The notes under the pieces: generated by a model
Database searches by the model: none
Told to the model about the DNA's origin: nothing
What the model saw: only the letters and a program-made list of their open reading frames with translations
Program-made: the position numbers and the translations under genes
Assembly: GCA_900321855.1 (NCBI GenBank)
Contig: ONXS01000005.1
Coordinates: forward strand, 19,342 to 81,812
Length of the DNA: 62,471 nt
Reading direction: 5' to 3'
From: an uncultured Eubacteriales bacterium
Lineage (GTDB): Bacteria; Bacillota; Clostridia; Lachnospirales; Lachnospiraceae
Shown: piece after piece, positions 38,421 to 46,026 of the stretch
Layout: each line of letters begins with the position of its first letter
Position numbering within the stretch: the first letter of the stretch is position 1

Positions 38421-39221
38421 GTGGAGACAACAGCAGAAATAAAAGAGTTAAAGAAAATTGGTGACAACGTAGAAGGTGCGTATCAGTTTGAATTGACAAA
38501 TGCAACAGGTCAGGAAATTACAGGTGTCAGTATCAAATCATCTGGTGAGGAGTCTTATCCTGCAAATATGTTGGAAGATAGTGATAAATTTGAAAAAGAT
38601 GAGACAAGAATTGTATACTATAAGGCAACAGAAGATGCAAAAGACACAGAAACAGAATCTGGAAAAGTATTGCCGGCAGAGTTTACTGTTCAGTTGACAT
38701 TCGCAGACAATAAAGTTTTAGAATTACATTCGTTTCCTCTTGATGTTGTAAAAGAAGGAAAAATTGAGTTAAAAGATGAGGTTGCTTATCTGGTTTATAT
38801 TGGAAAAGATTCCAAAGATGAAGTAAATACATTCGATGCGGAATTGGCTGTAAAGGCACAAAATTCAGACAATGAGAAAGCACAGGCAGAGGCAGAATCA
38901 GCAGCGGCAGCACAGGCAGCGGCAGCAAAGGAACAGGCGGAAGCAGCAGCGAGAGCAGAGGCAGCAGCACAGGCAGAGGCAGCATCGAAAGCAGAGGCAG
39001 CAGCACAGGCGGAAGCAGCAGCGAAAGCGGAGGCAGCAGCACAGGCAGAGGCAGCAGCACAGGCGGAAGCAGCACAGGCGGAAGCAGCAGCACAGGCGGA
39101 AGCAGCAGCACAGGCAGCGGCAGCAGCACAGACAGAGGCACCTGCACCAACACAGGCACCAGATTCAGGTTCTGACGACAACTCAGATGACGGCTGTATC
39201 GATGATGGTTTATTCTATTAA
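38421..39221 (+). CDS. Unrecognised protein with long Ala/Glu/Gln repeat tail
   Basis: I do not recognise this family. From GTG 38421 (CGGAGGA 10 bases upstream) it has 266 residues; an ATG 39 bases earlier has no binding site. The first 150 residues look like two beta-rich halves (YQFELTNATGQEITGVSIKS, EFTVQLTFADNKVLEL), suggesting an immunoglobulin- or carbohydrate-binding-like fold. Residues about 153-240 are almost only A, E, Q and K in 5-6 residue units (AQAEAAA), a probable long helix. The end is acidic (SGSDDNSDDG). No signal peptide is visible, yet the neighbours are surface proteins. Confidence 0.65.
   Translation: METTAEIKELKKIGDNVEGAYQFELTNATGQEITGVSIKSSGEESYPANMLEDSDKFEKDETRIVYYKATEDAKDTETESGKVLPAEFTVQLTFADNKVLELHSFPLDVVKEGKIELKDEVAYLVYIGKDSKDEVNTFDAELAVKAQNSDNEKAQAEAESAAAAQAAAAKEQAEAAARAEAAAQAEAASKAEAAAQAEAAAKAEAAAQAEAAAQAEAAQAEAAAQAEAAAQAAAAAQTEAPAPTQAPDSGSDDNSDDGCIDDGLFY
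38880..39135 (+). repeat. In-frame GC-richer repeat encoding AQAEAAA units
   Basis: Imperfect tandem units of 15-18 bases built from GCAGCAGCACAGGCAGAG-like words. Unit number is likely to vary by slippage. The repeat leaves open frames on both strands, which explains false long antisense frames here. Confidence 0.85.
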
Positions 39222-39244
39222 AAATACAAAAGGAGAATGGAAAG

Positions 39245-40771
39245 ATGTCATTAACTTCTAACCTTTTTTTCCTGTTTACGGTTTTGGGACTATGTATTTA
39301 TTATGTGGTCCCAAAACGTTTACAATGGATTGTTTTGCTGATACTGAGCTATGGATATTATCTTTTGGCTGATATAAAGGCAGTGGGCTTTTTGGTATTT
39401 TCTACTGTGGCTACCTATGGGTGCGCCATGTGGATTGTACATATTCGAAAAACAGACCGTGAAGATAAAGATAAGAAAAAGATTACAAAGCGTATTGTGA
39501 CATTGGGAATTGTTTTAGACTTGGGCATGCTTGCCATCTTGAAGTATACGAACTTTGTAATAGAAAATATCAATTTGGTCACTAAGGGACATATCTCGGC
39601 GGTAAGTCTGATTTTACCACTTGGAATTTCCTATTATACATTCCAGACCATCGGCTATTTATTAGATGTATATTGGGCAAGAGAGGAAGCTGAGAAAAAC
39701 ATATTCAAATATGCCTTATTTGTATCGTTCTTCCCTCAGTTGATTCAGGGTCCAATTGGAAGATTCGGACGTTTACAGAAACAATTGCTCGCAGAACACA
39801 AATTTAATTTGCACAGAATAAAATTTGGATTAGAGAGAGTTCTGTGGGGACTATTTAAAAAGATGATTATCGCAGAGTGGGCATCTGTATATCGCCTTGC
39901 GATTTTTGAAAATCCAAAGCACTATGCAGGAATTACAATCTTTGGTGTAGTTCTCTACACAATCGAATTGTATGGAGATTTTGCCGGAGGAATTGATGTT
40001 GTGCTCGGTATTGCAGAAATGTTTGGCGTAAAAATGGACGAGAACTTCAAACAGCCATTGTTTGCGACATCTATCAGTGATTTTTGGAGAAGATGGCATA
40101 TCACACTTGGTTCATGGATGAAAGACTATGTGTTCTATCCGCTTACATTATCTGGCGGAATGAGAAAAATTCAGAAGTGGTCGAAATCCAAAATGGGCAG
40201 AAAAAGAGGAAGATTTGTATCTGTGGCACTCTCCGATTTGATTGTATTTATTCTCGTGGGACTCTGGCATGGAGCAAACTGGAACAATGTGGGCTGGGGT
40301 GCTTATAATGGTGTGATTATGGCAATCAGCGGATTTATTCCTGATGTCTATGAGAGTTGGAAAAAGAAATTACATATCAATGACAAGAGTAAGGGATATC
40401 ATCTGTTTATGGTTTTTCGAACATTTGCGCTGTTTAATATCGGTCAATATTTTGACTGCACAAGGTCGTTCAAAGAGGCAGCGACAATTATCCGATATTC
40501 GGTGACAAATTTCCAGCCATCGCAGTTTTTACAGATTCCATCTGGAAAGCTGGGAGTAGAGTACACACCTTATGCACTTTTGACACTCGCAATTGCATGT
40601 GTAATCTGGTTTATTGTCAGTGTGTTAAAGGAACGAGGAGTAGATATGGAATTGGCACTCTCAAAACTTCCATTGCCGGTAGAATTTGCAATTTGTATGT
40701 TATTGCTGATTAGTATTCCATTATTTAGTCCAATGTCAGTAGCAAGGGGGTTCATATATGCGCAATTTTAA
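39245..40771 (+). CDS. dltB: MBOAT O-acyltransferase, DltB-like
   Basis: Membrane acyltransferase of 508 residues with about 11 helices. The catalytic His of the family is in VGLWHGANWNN (near residue 341), and DFWRRWHITLG is the second hallmark. In the D-alanylation pathway DltB passes D-alanine from the carrier protein across the membrane. It is followed by DltD-, DltC- and DltA-like genes, which supports this over an alginate-type acetylase. GGAGAATGG precedes the ATG. Confidence 0.88.
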   Translation: MSLTSNLFFLFTVLGLCIYYVVPKRLQWIVLLILSYGYYLLADIKAVGFLVFSTVATYGCAMWIVHIRKTDREDKDKKKITKRIVTLGIVLDLGMLAILKYTNFVIENINLVTKGHISAVSLILPLGISYYTFQTIGYLLDVYWAREEAEKNIFKYALFVSFFPQLIQGPIGRFGRLQKQLLAEHKFNLHRIKFGLERVLWGLFKKMIIAEWASVYRLAIFENPKHYAGITIFGVVLYTIELYGDFAGGIDVVLGIAEMFGVKMDENFKQPLFATSISDFWRRWHITLGSWMKDYVFYPLTLSGGMRKIQKWSKSKMGRKRGRFVSVALSDLIVFILVGLWHGANWNNVGWGAYNGVIMAISGFIPDVYESWKKKLHINDKSKGYHLFMVFRTFALFNIGQYFDCTRSFKEAATIIRYSVTNFQPSQFLQIPSGKLGVEYTPYALLTLAIACVIWFIVSVLKERGVDMELALSKLPLPVEFAICMLLLISIPLFSPMSVARGFIYAQF

Positions 40772-41741
40772 GAAAATTTTAAAGCTGATTCTCTGTGTGC
40801 TTATATGTGCAGTTGTAATCAAGGGACTGGATGTGTTATTGTATCCATGTACATTTGTGAGAAACGATGTCCACACAATGACAACCGAGCAGAGAGATGT
40901 CTTGATTTTTGGCACATCAAATGGAATGTCAGATTTAGACCCAGACAGTATGCTGGAAGGAACTAGTCTGACTGGTCACAATATGTGTGTCGGAGGACAG
41001 TATCCGGTAGATGCCTATTATCTGGCAAAACTGGCAGTAGAAAAACAAAATCCAAAGACGATTATTTTTGAGTTATCACCGGGTTATTTTACAACAGAGA
41101 AAGAAAAAGGAAACAACTATCTGTTGTTTTATCATGAATTTCCATTATCGCTTACAAAGGCAGAATATTATATAGATACAATGTTAGACTGTGATTTCCG
41201 CTCACCAATGTTCGCATTTCACGAATATCCATTAAAATATGAGCTCTCAAAAATCAAAGATACAGCTCGTCTGAAAATGACAGGAAATTATGATGTATCT
41301 TATCTGAGAAGTCCGACTCAGGAATATCATGAGAATGGATTTATTGAGAAGTATCCGGTGGCAGTGGAGAAGTTCCCTCGCTATTCACCGACACTGTTTT
41401 CAGCGGCTGATGTAAAAGATACCAATATGGAATATCTCGGCAAATTAATTCAGTTGTGCAAAGAAAATGATATACAGTTTATAGCGACAACAATGCCCTT
41501 GGCTGCTACTATGTTAGTACAGGAAGAGGACAGTTACCGCGAGGCATGGGATTATTTCTCAGATTATTTTGAGAAACAAAACGTGCCATATTACAACTTT
41601 AACAGAGAATATTATACAAGCTACAATCACGGTCTTGAAAACTATGTGGACTATGACGGTCACATGAATGGAGACAGCGCAAGAGCATTTTCAAAAGTGT
41701 TTGGAGAAGTGGTTTTTGGACAAAATGAAGCTCAAGATTAA
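40758..41741 (+). CDS. dltD: DltD-like SGNH-type extracellular protein
   Basis: 327 residues with one N-terminal membrane anchor (about 6-24) and an outward domain. The nucleophile block FGTSNGMSDLDP (GxS) and the distal DYDGHMNGDSA (Asp and His) fit the SGNH hydrolase/DltD group. The ATG overlaps the end of the MBOAT gene by 14 bases with AGGGGG upstream, a strong sign of joint function in moving acyl groups to an envelope polymer. Confidence 0.8.
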   Translation: MRNFKKILKLILCVLICAVVIKGLDVLLYPCTFVRNDVHTMTTEQRDVLIFGTSNGMSDLDPDSMLEGTSLTGHNMCVGGQYPVDAYYLAKLAVEKQNPKTIIFELSPGYFTTEKEKGNNYLLFYHEFPLSLTKAEYYIDTMLDCDFRSPMFAFHEYPLKYELSKIKDTARLKMTGNYDVSYLRSPTQEYHENGFIEKYPVAVEKFPRYSPTLFSAADVKDTNMEYLGKLIQLCKENDIQFIATTMPLAATMLVQEEDSYREAWDYFSDYFEKQNVPYYNFNREYYTSYNHGLENYVDYDGHMNGDSARAFSKVFGEVVFGQNEAQD

Positions 41742-41827
41742 GATTGACACAAATATTGTAAAATAATAGAATAAAATTTACTGTTTTAGATACAGAATAT
41801 TTATAAAAAAATACAGAGGAGGATAAC

Positions 41828-42049
41828 ATGGAGACATTATTAGAAATTTTAGAAGATTTATTGCCAGATGTAGAATTTGAGGGAAGAACAGATTTAGTAG
41901 AGAGTGGTGATTTGGACTCGCTCACAATCTTAAATCTAATCTCTGACATCTCAGATGAATTTGGAGTAACAATTCCAGTTGGAGAGGTTGTTCCGGAAAA
42001 TTTCGATTCGGTGGAAGCTATTATGGCTTTGATTGAAAAGTTGAAATAA
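41828..42049 (+). CDS. dltC: D-alanyl carrier protein (acyl carrier protein family)
   Basis: 73 residues with the phosphopantetheine site in GDLDSLTILNLISDI (Ser of DSL). It has the usual four-helix carrier length. AGAGGAGGATAAC precedes the ATG. Its position between the DltD-like and DltA-like genes makes D-alanine (or another amino acid) the expected load. Confidence 0.92.
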   Translation: METLLEILEDLLPDVEFEGRTDLVESGDLDSLTILNLISDISDEFGVTIPVGEVVPENFDSVEAIMALIEKLK

Positions 42050-42063
42050 TTATGCACATCACG

Positions 42064-42095
42064 GCCAAGGACAAATTCATTTGCCCTTGGCATTA
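42064..42095 (+). terminator. Hairpin between the carrier protein and ligase genes
   Basis: GCCAAGGACAAA (42064-42075) pairs with TTTGCCCTTGGC (42080-42091) with one A-C mismatch and a 4-base loop, followed by ATTATTCTTG. The weak T-tract suggests partial termination, which would make more carrier mRNA than ligase mRNA. Confidence 0.55.
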
Positions 42096-42180
42096 TTCTT
42101 GAAAAAGAATGTTCATGTGTGTAATCGAGCAGAAGTCAGCTTATTTGATTCATAACAGTGAAAAGAGAGGAGAAAGAGTT

Positions 42181-43695
42181 ATGGCACAGAGAGCAAAAAA
42201 TGTATTAGATTATCTGGAGGCATCTGCAAAGCAGTTTCCGGATAAAGAGGCATATGAAGATAAAGACACCGTTCTGACATTTGACCAAATCAGAACATAT
42301 GCGAGAAAAGTTGGAACAGCACTCGCAAATCAGGTAGAGGGCTACAGAGAACCGGTTGCAGTATTTATGGACAAGAGTGTTCAGAGTATTGCAGCATTTT
42401 TTGGTGTTGTCTACAGTGGAAATTTCTACTGCCCACTTGATACAAAGATGCCGGTAGAGAGAATTCAGATTATCATGGGAGTATTAAAGCCACAGGTGGT
42501 AGTGACAGACCTTGCACACAAGGAGCTCGCGGAGAGTTTTGCAGAGGGAAGAGAAGTATTTATCTGGGAGGATTTAATTAAACAGGAGATTGATGAGACA
42601 AAACTTGCTGGCATTCAGGCACAGATGACGGAACACGATCCACTGTATGTTCTGTTTACCAGTGGCTCAACAGGAGTTCCAAAGGGAGTTTTGTTAAATC
42701 ACCGTGTTGTGACTAACTATATGGAATGGCTAGACGAACACTTCGACATCGACAGCACAGCAGTATTTGGAAATCAGGCACCATTTTATTTTGACGTATC
42801 GATTCATGACATCTATGGAACCTTATATTTTGGAGCAAAGATGGTCATCATTCCAAAGAGCTATTTCTCATTCCCAGTTCGACTCATCGAATACATGAAC
42901 GCCAAAAAAGTATCCACATTTTTATGGGTGCCTTCAGCAATGGCAATCGTTGCAAATTTACAGACATTTGAAGTTGCCAAACCAGAATATTTAAAACAGA
43001 TTATGTTTGCAGGAGAAGTTCTCCAGAGAAAACAGCTCGATTACTGGGTGAAAAATATTCCAGATGCGGTCTATGCAAATCTCTATGGACCAACAGAGAC
43101 TTATGTCTGTACAGCTTATATTATGAGAGGAGACGAGCCGGAGGGACAGCCTCTTCCAATCGGAAAACCAGTATCAAATTCACAGGCACTCCTGCTTGAT
43201 GACGAGGGAAAAGAAGTCGCTTACGGCGAAGTCGGAGAACTCTGTATGAGAGGTTCCTGTCTGGCACTTGGCTACTACAACAATCCGGAGAGAACTGCGC
43301 AGTCCTTTGTTCAGAATCCACTGCACGACAGATACCCAGACCGAATCTATCACACAGGAGATCTCGTAAAATATGATGAGCATGGAGACTTGATTTACAT
43401 GTCAAGAAAAGACTTCCAGATTAAGCATATGGGATACCGTATCGAGCTTGGAGAAATCGAGACTGCCGGCAGCAGTGTACAGGGAATTCGTGACTGCGCC
43501 TGCCTCTATAACAGCAAGCGCAAAAAAATTGTATTTATCTATGACGGTGTGGAGATGGACAAGAAAGAACTCATGGAAGCACTTGCAAAACGAGTGCCAG
43601 AGTATATGATTCCGGGAAAAATTGTCTATGTGAAGGCAATGCCACACAATGCAAATGGAAAGATTGACAGAGTGAAGTTGAAAGAGTTGGTATAG
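42181..43695 (+). CDS. dltA: D-alanine--carrier protein ligase, DltA-like
   Basis: Adenylation-domain enzyme of 504 residues that activates an amino acid and loads the carrier protein. Motifs: FTSGSTGVPKG near residue 158 (P-loop), NLYGPTETYV, RIYHTGDLVKY, RKDFQIKHMGYRIELGEIE and NANGKIDRVKL with the catalytic Lys at the end. Start ATG 42181 has AGAGGAGAAAGAG upstream; an in-frame ATG 72 bases earlier lacks one. The order here is B-D-C-A, unlike the common dltABCD. Confidence 0.9.
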   Translation: MAQRAKNVLDYLEASAKQFPDKEAYEDKDTVLTFDQIRTYARKVGTALANQVEGYREPVAVFMDKSVQSIAAFFGVVYSGNFYCPLDTKMPVERIQIIMGVLKPQVVVTDLAHKELAESFAEGREVFIWEDLIKQEIDETKLAGIQAQMTEHDPLYVLFTSGSTGVPKGVLLNHRVVTNYMEWLDEHFDIDSTAVFGNQAPFYFDVSIHDIYGTLYFGAKMVIIPKSYFSFPVRLIEYMNAKKVSTFLWVPSAMAIVANLQTFEVAKPEYLKQIMFAGEVLQRKQLDYWVKNIPDAVYANLYGPTETYVCTAYIMRGDEPEGQPLPIGKPVSNSQALLLDDEGKEVAYGEVGELCMRGSCLALGYYNNPERTAQSFVQNPLHDRYPDRIYHTGDLVKYDEHGDLIYMSRKDFQIKHMGYRIELGEIETAGSSVQGIRDCACLYNSKRKKIVFIYDGVEMDKKELMEALAKRVPEYMIPGKIVYVKAMPHNANGKIDRVKLKELV

Positions 43696-43732
43696 GTCGG
43701 AAACATAAAAACTATCATAAATATAATATGAA

Positions 43733-43773
43733 CATATATGCCCCAGTCAGATTTGGCTGGGGCATATATGTTT
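43733..43773 (+). terminator. Terminator after the dltA-like gene
   Basis: CATATATGCCCCAG pairs perfectly with CTGGGGCATATATG around a 10-base loop, followed by TTTC. It ends the surface operon. Confidence 0.8.
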
Positions 43774-43799
43774 CAAAGCTATTGTCTCACATGCAGAAT

Positions 43800-43902
43800 G
43801 ATTGTAATAGTTATAAAAAATGATAAAATAATTTTAACGTATTTTCTTAATTCCTCCGCCTCTTCGGTGATTGTAATAGTTATAAAAAAATGATAAAATA
43901 AT
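43800..43902 (+). repeat. Duplicated 33-bp promoter module before cas6
   Basis: The block GATTGTAATAGTTATAAAAA... occurs at 43800-43832 and again at 43869-43902, the second with one extra A. Each copy holds a promoter: TTGTAA (43802-43807 and 43871-43876) and TAAAAT (43824-43829 and 43894-43899), with spacers of 16 and 17 bases. Between them lies a T/C-rich 36-base stretch. Together they make tandem promoters for the cas region. The 273 bases between the dltA-like and cas6 genes hold only this and the preceding terminator. Confidence 0.65.
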
Positions 43903-43968
43903 GTCAGTATTTTTATGGTATGGAAAGAAATAAGTACAAATGATTAGCACAATTAGAGGGGGACGAGA

Positions 43969-44650
43969 ATGTTTACACAATGTATACTTGAACTTGATAC
44001 AGGAGATGAAATGCTCACTTATAACAAGGCAGTTTTACTACAGAGCATAATTATGGAGCAATTGCCGCTAGAATATGTAGAAGAGTTACATCTATCGAAA
44101 TTACATTACTACAAATCAGGAAACATCAGATAAGATTATTTCAAGAATAATGGCGGAGAATTTTTCAAAATTTACACTAAACCATAACAATTTGTCAGTG
44201 AAAATAAAAAATAAGACCTTGCATAACATTTCAAAAAAAGAGTTTTTAGATAAATATTTTTTTGGTGAAAGTCAAAGATATATCAAGGTACAATTTCAGA
44301 CACCAACCGCATTTAAAAGTCAGGGAAGATATGTATTCTATCCGGATTTATATCTGATATACAATAGTCTGATGAATAAATATGATGAGTCATCGGTATC
44401 CGAGTCTCTAAAAAGTGAAGAGTTATTAGATGAACTGGTGAAATACAGTGAGATTGTAAATTATAACTTGAGGAGTACAAGTTATTCGATTGGAAAGGCA
44501 AAGATTCCAGCCTTTACAGGAAGTATTACAATCAAAGTAAATGGACCACAGACGCTGATTAATTTTGCAAATACAATTATGCAGTTTGGAGAATACTCAG
44601 GTGTTGGAATAAAATCAGCGATGGGAATGGGAAAGATAAAGATTAATTAG
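43969..44650 (+). pseudogene. cas6: Broken cas6 (crRNA-processing endonuclease)
   Basis: The ATG at 43969 (GAGGGGGACGAGA upstream) opens a 54-residue frame with a Cas6 N-terminus (MFTQCILELDTGDEM...HLSKLHYYK) that stops at 44131-44133. The C-terminal part continues in another frame from about 44115 (NQETSDKIISRI) to 44650, with QFQTPTAFKSQGRYVFYPD and the glycine-rich GEYSGVGIKSAMGMGKI typical of Cas6. Family members usually have about 20 residues (RPYSQ... and a strand) between the two halves. These are missing, so a small out-of-frame deletion near 44115 explains the break. No intact enzyme is expected. Confidence 0.85.
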
Positions 44651-44663
44651 AGGAGGCAAGATT

Positions 44664-45020
44664 ATGGATGAAGAAGTAGTAAAACTAATTATTGGGGCGT
44701 TATTGCATGATATTGGAAAAGTAATATATCGTCAGGGGCAGGTGCATGGAAGACACAGTGAGATTGGGTATGAATTTTTAAAGAATAATTTAAAATATCG
44801 AGATAAGGAAATTATGGAATCTGTGCGGTATCATCACGGAAATGAATTGTCGAAAGCAAAGATTGACGACAACTCTATGGCATATATCACATATATTGCA
44901 GATAATATTGCAGCGGCAGCAGATAGAAGGAACAGAGATGAAATTTCGATTAACAATCGATACGAGTATTTGTCCATATTCCAAAGAGGATATAGAAAAG
45001 GCAATAAACATGTTTTCTGA
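44664..45020 (+). pseudogene. csm1: csm1/cas10 remnant: N-terminal HD domain only
   Basis: Starts at ATG 44664 with AGGAGG upstream, 13 bases after cas6. Residues 1-87 are a clear Csm1 HD nuclease domain: IIGALLHDIGKV (HD pair), RHSEIGYEFLK, RYHHGNEL and ITYIADNIAAAADRR. Full Csm1 has over 700 residues with zinc, palm (GGDD) and D4 domains; all are absent. After ADRR the protein runs into csm5 DNA in the wrong frame and stops at 45020. The junction is around 44925-44937. It could still make a 118-residue HD protein. Confidence 0.85.
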
Positions 45021-45342
45021 GACATATTATGAATGTTTCTTGAGCAAATTTGAGATTTTTGAAAGACCAAAACCAAATACGGTGTGGCTTGGTGGCGGAG
45101 CTGGTTATTTAACAAAAACTATTACCTATCCATTGTTTGGAGATAAACAGGCAGTGGAAGTGACACAACAAGTATTCAAGGCAACGATGTTCAAAAATAA
45201 ATTTCATGATATATATGTAGAACACAATCATCCAGATGATGTGAGGCTAGGAGTATCGCCTCATATTGCAAAAATAACTAAATATAATGGACAAAAGTAT
45301 CAGTTTGGTCAGGCATCCCTGTCTATAGAAGAAATTCTTTAA
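44930..45342 (+). pseudogene. csm5: csm5 remnant: C-terminal part, out of frame with csm1
   Basis: Frame with GTEMKFRLTIDTS, then YYECFLSKFEIFERPK, TVWLGGGAGYLTKTITYPL and LGVSPHIAKITKYNGQKY. The LGGG...TKT block, an H-x-x-D segment and LGVSPH...Y-G-x-x-Y are the C-terminal signature of Csm5, a RAMP subunit of type III-A complexes. The N-terminal half is missing. The normal gene order csm1-2-3-4-5 means one deletion of several kilobases removed everything between the csm1 HD domain and this point. Confidence 0.8.
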
Positions 45343-45521
45343 ATGAAGTGATGATACACAGCAGTTATCCTGAAAAAATAAAGAAATTTGCGCCGCATGG
45401 CATAAAATAGGGAAAAATATCGAATTGTGTGGTATAATAAGAAGGTGATTTGAAAATAAAATTACTTTGAGCCGCAAATGCAACTCTTGAGTTAATGAAA
45501 TCAGGGGTTGCAGAGGGCGGG
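45343..45521 (+). promoter_or_regulatory. CRISPR leader with extended -10 promoter
   Basis: AT-rich stretch before the first repeat. TATAAT at 45433-45438 is preceded by TGG, an extended -10; no good -35 is visible. Transcription would start near 45445, about 75 bases before repeat 1, and run through the array. A dyad (TGCAAC, 45479-45484, with GTTGCA, 45507-45512) lies close to the first repeat. Leader orientation is supported by the degenerate repeat at the opposite end. Confidence 0.6.
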
Positions 45522-45993
45522 ATTTAGAAATTAAAAACCCTGATAGGGGACGGAAACCTCTCCGAGGTACATATCCGTATCTTCGGGATTTGATTTAGAA
45601 ATTAAAAACCCTGATAGGGGACGGAAACAATACAGTAGTGAACTCCATCATTGCTCCAATGCTATTTAGAAATTAAAAACCCCGATAGGGGACGGAAACC
45701 CCTGACTAATTTCTGTATTAATAATTGATTGATTTCATTTAGAAATTAAAAACCCCGATAGGGGACGGAAACATTGGTACCTGAACGGTCATTTGTATTA
45801 CAGAAGTATTTAGAAATTAAAAACCCCGATAGGGAACGGAAACTATCCTTCATAAAGCGTTTTTCGTTTCTGGACTCTTATTTAGAAATTAAAAACCCCG
45901 ATAGGGGACGGAAACTGTTGCTATCTACAGGTCTTGCAGACGCGTCTCCTAGACCAAATTTAGAAATTAAGACCCCCAATAGGAGACGGATGA
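45522..45993 (+). CRISPR. CRISPR array: seven 36-bp repeats, six spacers
   Basis: Repeats start at 45522, 45593, 45664, 45737, 45808, 45880 and 45958. The consensus begins ATTTAGAAATTAAAAACCCC and ends GATAGGGGACGGAAAC; CCCC-GATA-GGGG forms the crRNA hairpin. Repeats 1 and 2 have CCCT, which still pairs by G-U. Repeat 5 has GGGA. Repeat 7 is degenerate (GACCCCCAATAGGAG, tail GGATGAC), marking the leader-distal end. Spacers are 35, 35, 37, 35, 36 and 42 bases, all different. Repeat style and neighbours fit type III-A. Spacer targets cannot be named without a search. Confidence 0.98.
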
Positions 45994-46026
45994 CTGTCAA
46001 AAGCAGAAATTCAGGAGGAGAGATAT

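Noticed and set aside
38683..39181. Two long minus-strand frames (158 and 128 codons) opposite the Ala-rich gene
   Set aside because: They are by-products of the repeated GCA/CAG/GAG words. They translate to monotonous Leu/Pro or Ala/Ser runs and have no binding sites.
41755..41783. TTGACA before the dltC-like gene as a promoter
   Set aside because: No acceptable -10 lies at 16-18 bases; the nearest TAAAAT is only 12 bases away.
44664..45342. Csm1-HD/Csm5 considered as a new compact fusion system
   Set aside because: The two parts are in different frames and the neighbours cas6 and cas1 are also broken; a deletion is simpler.
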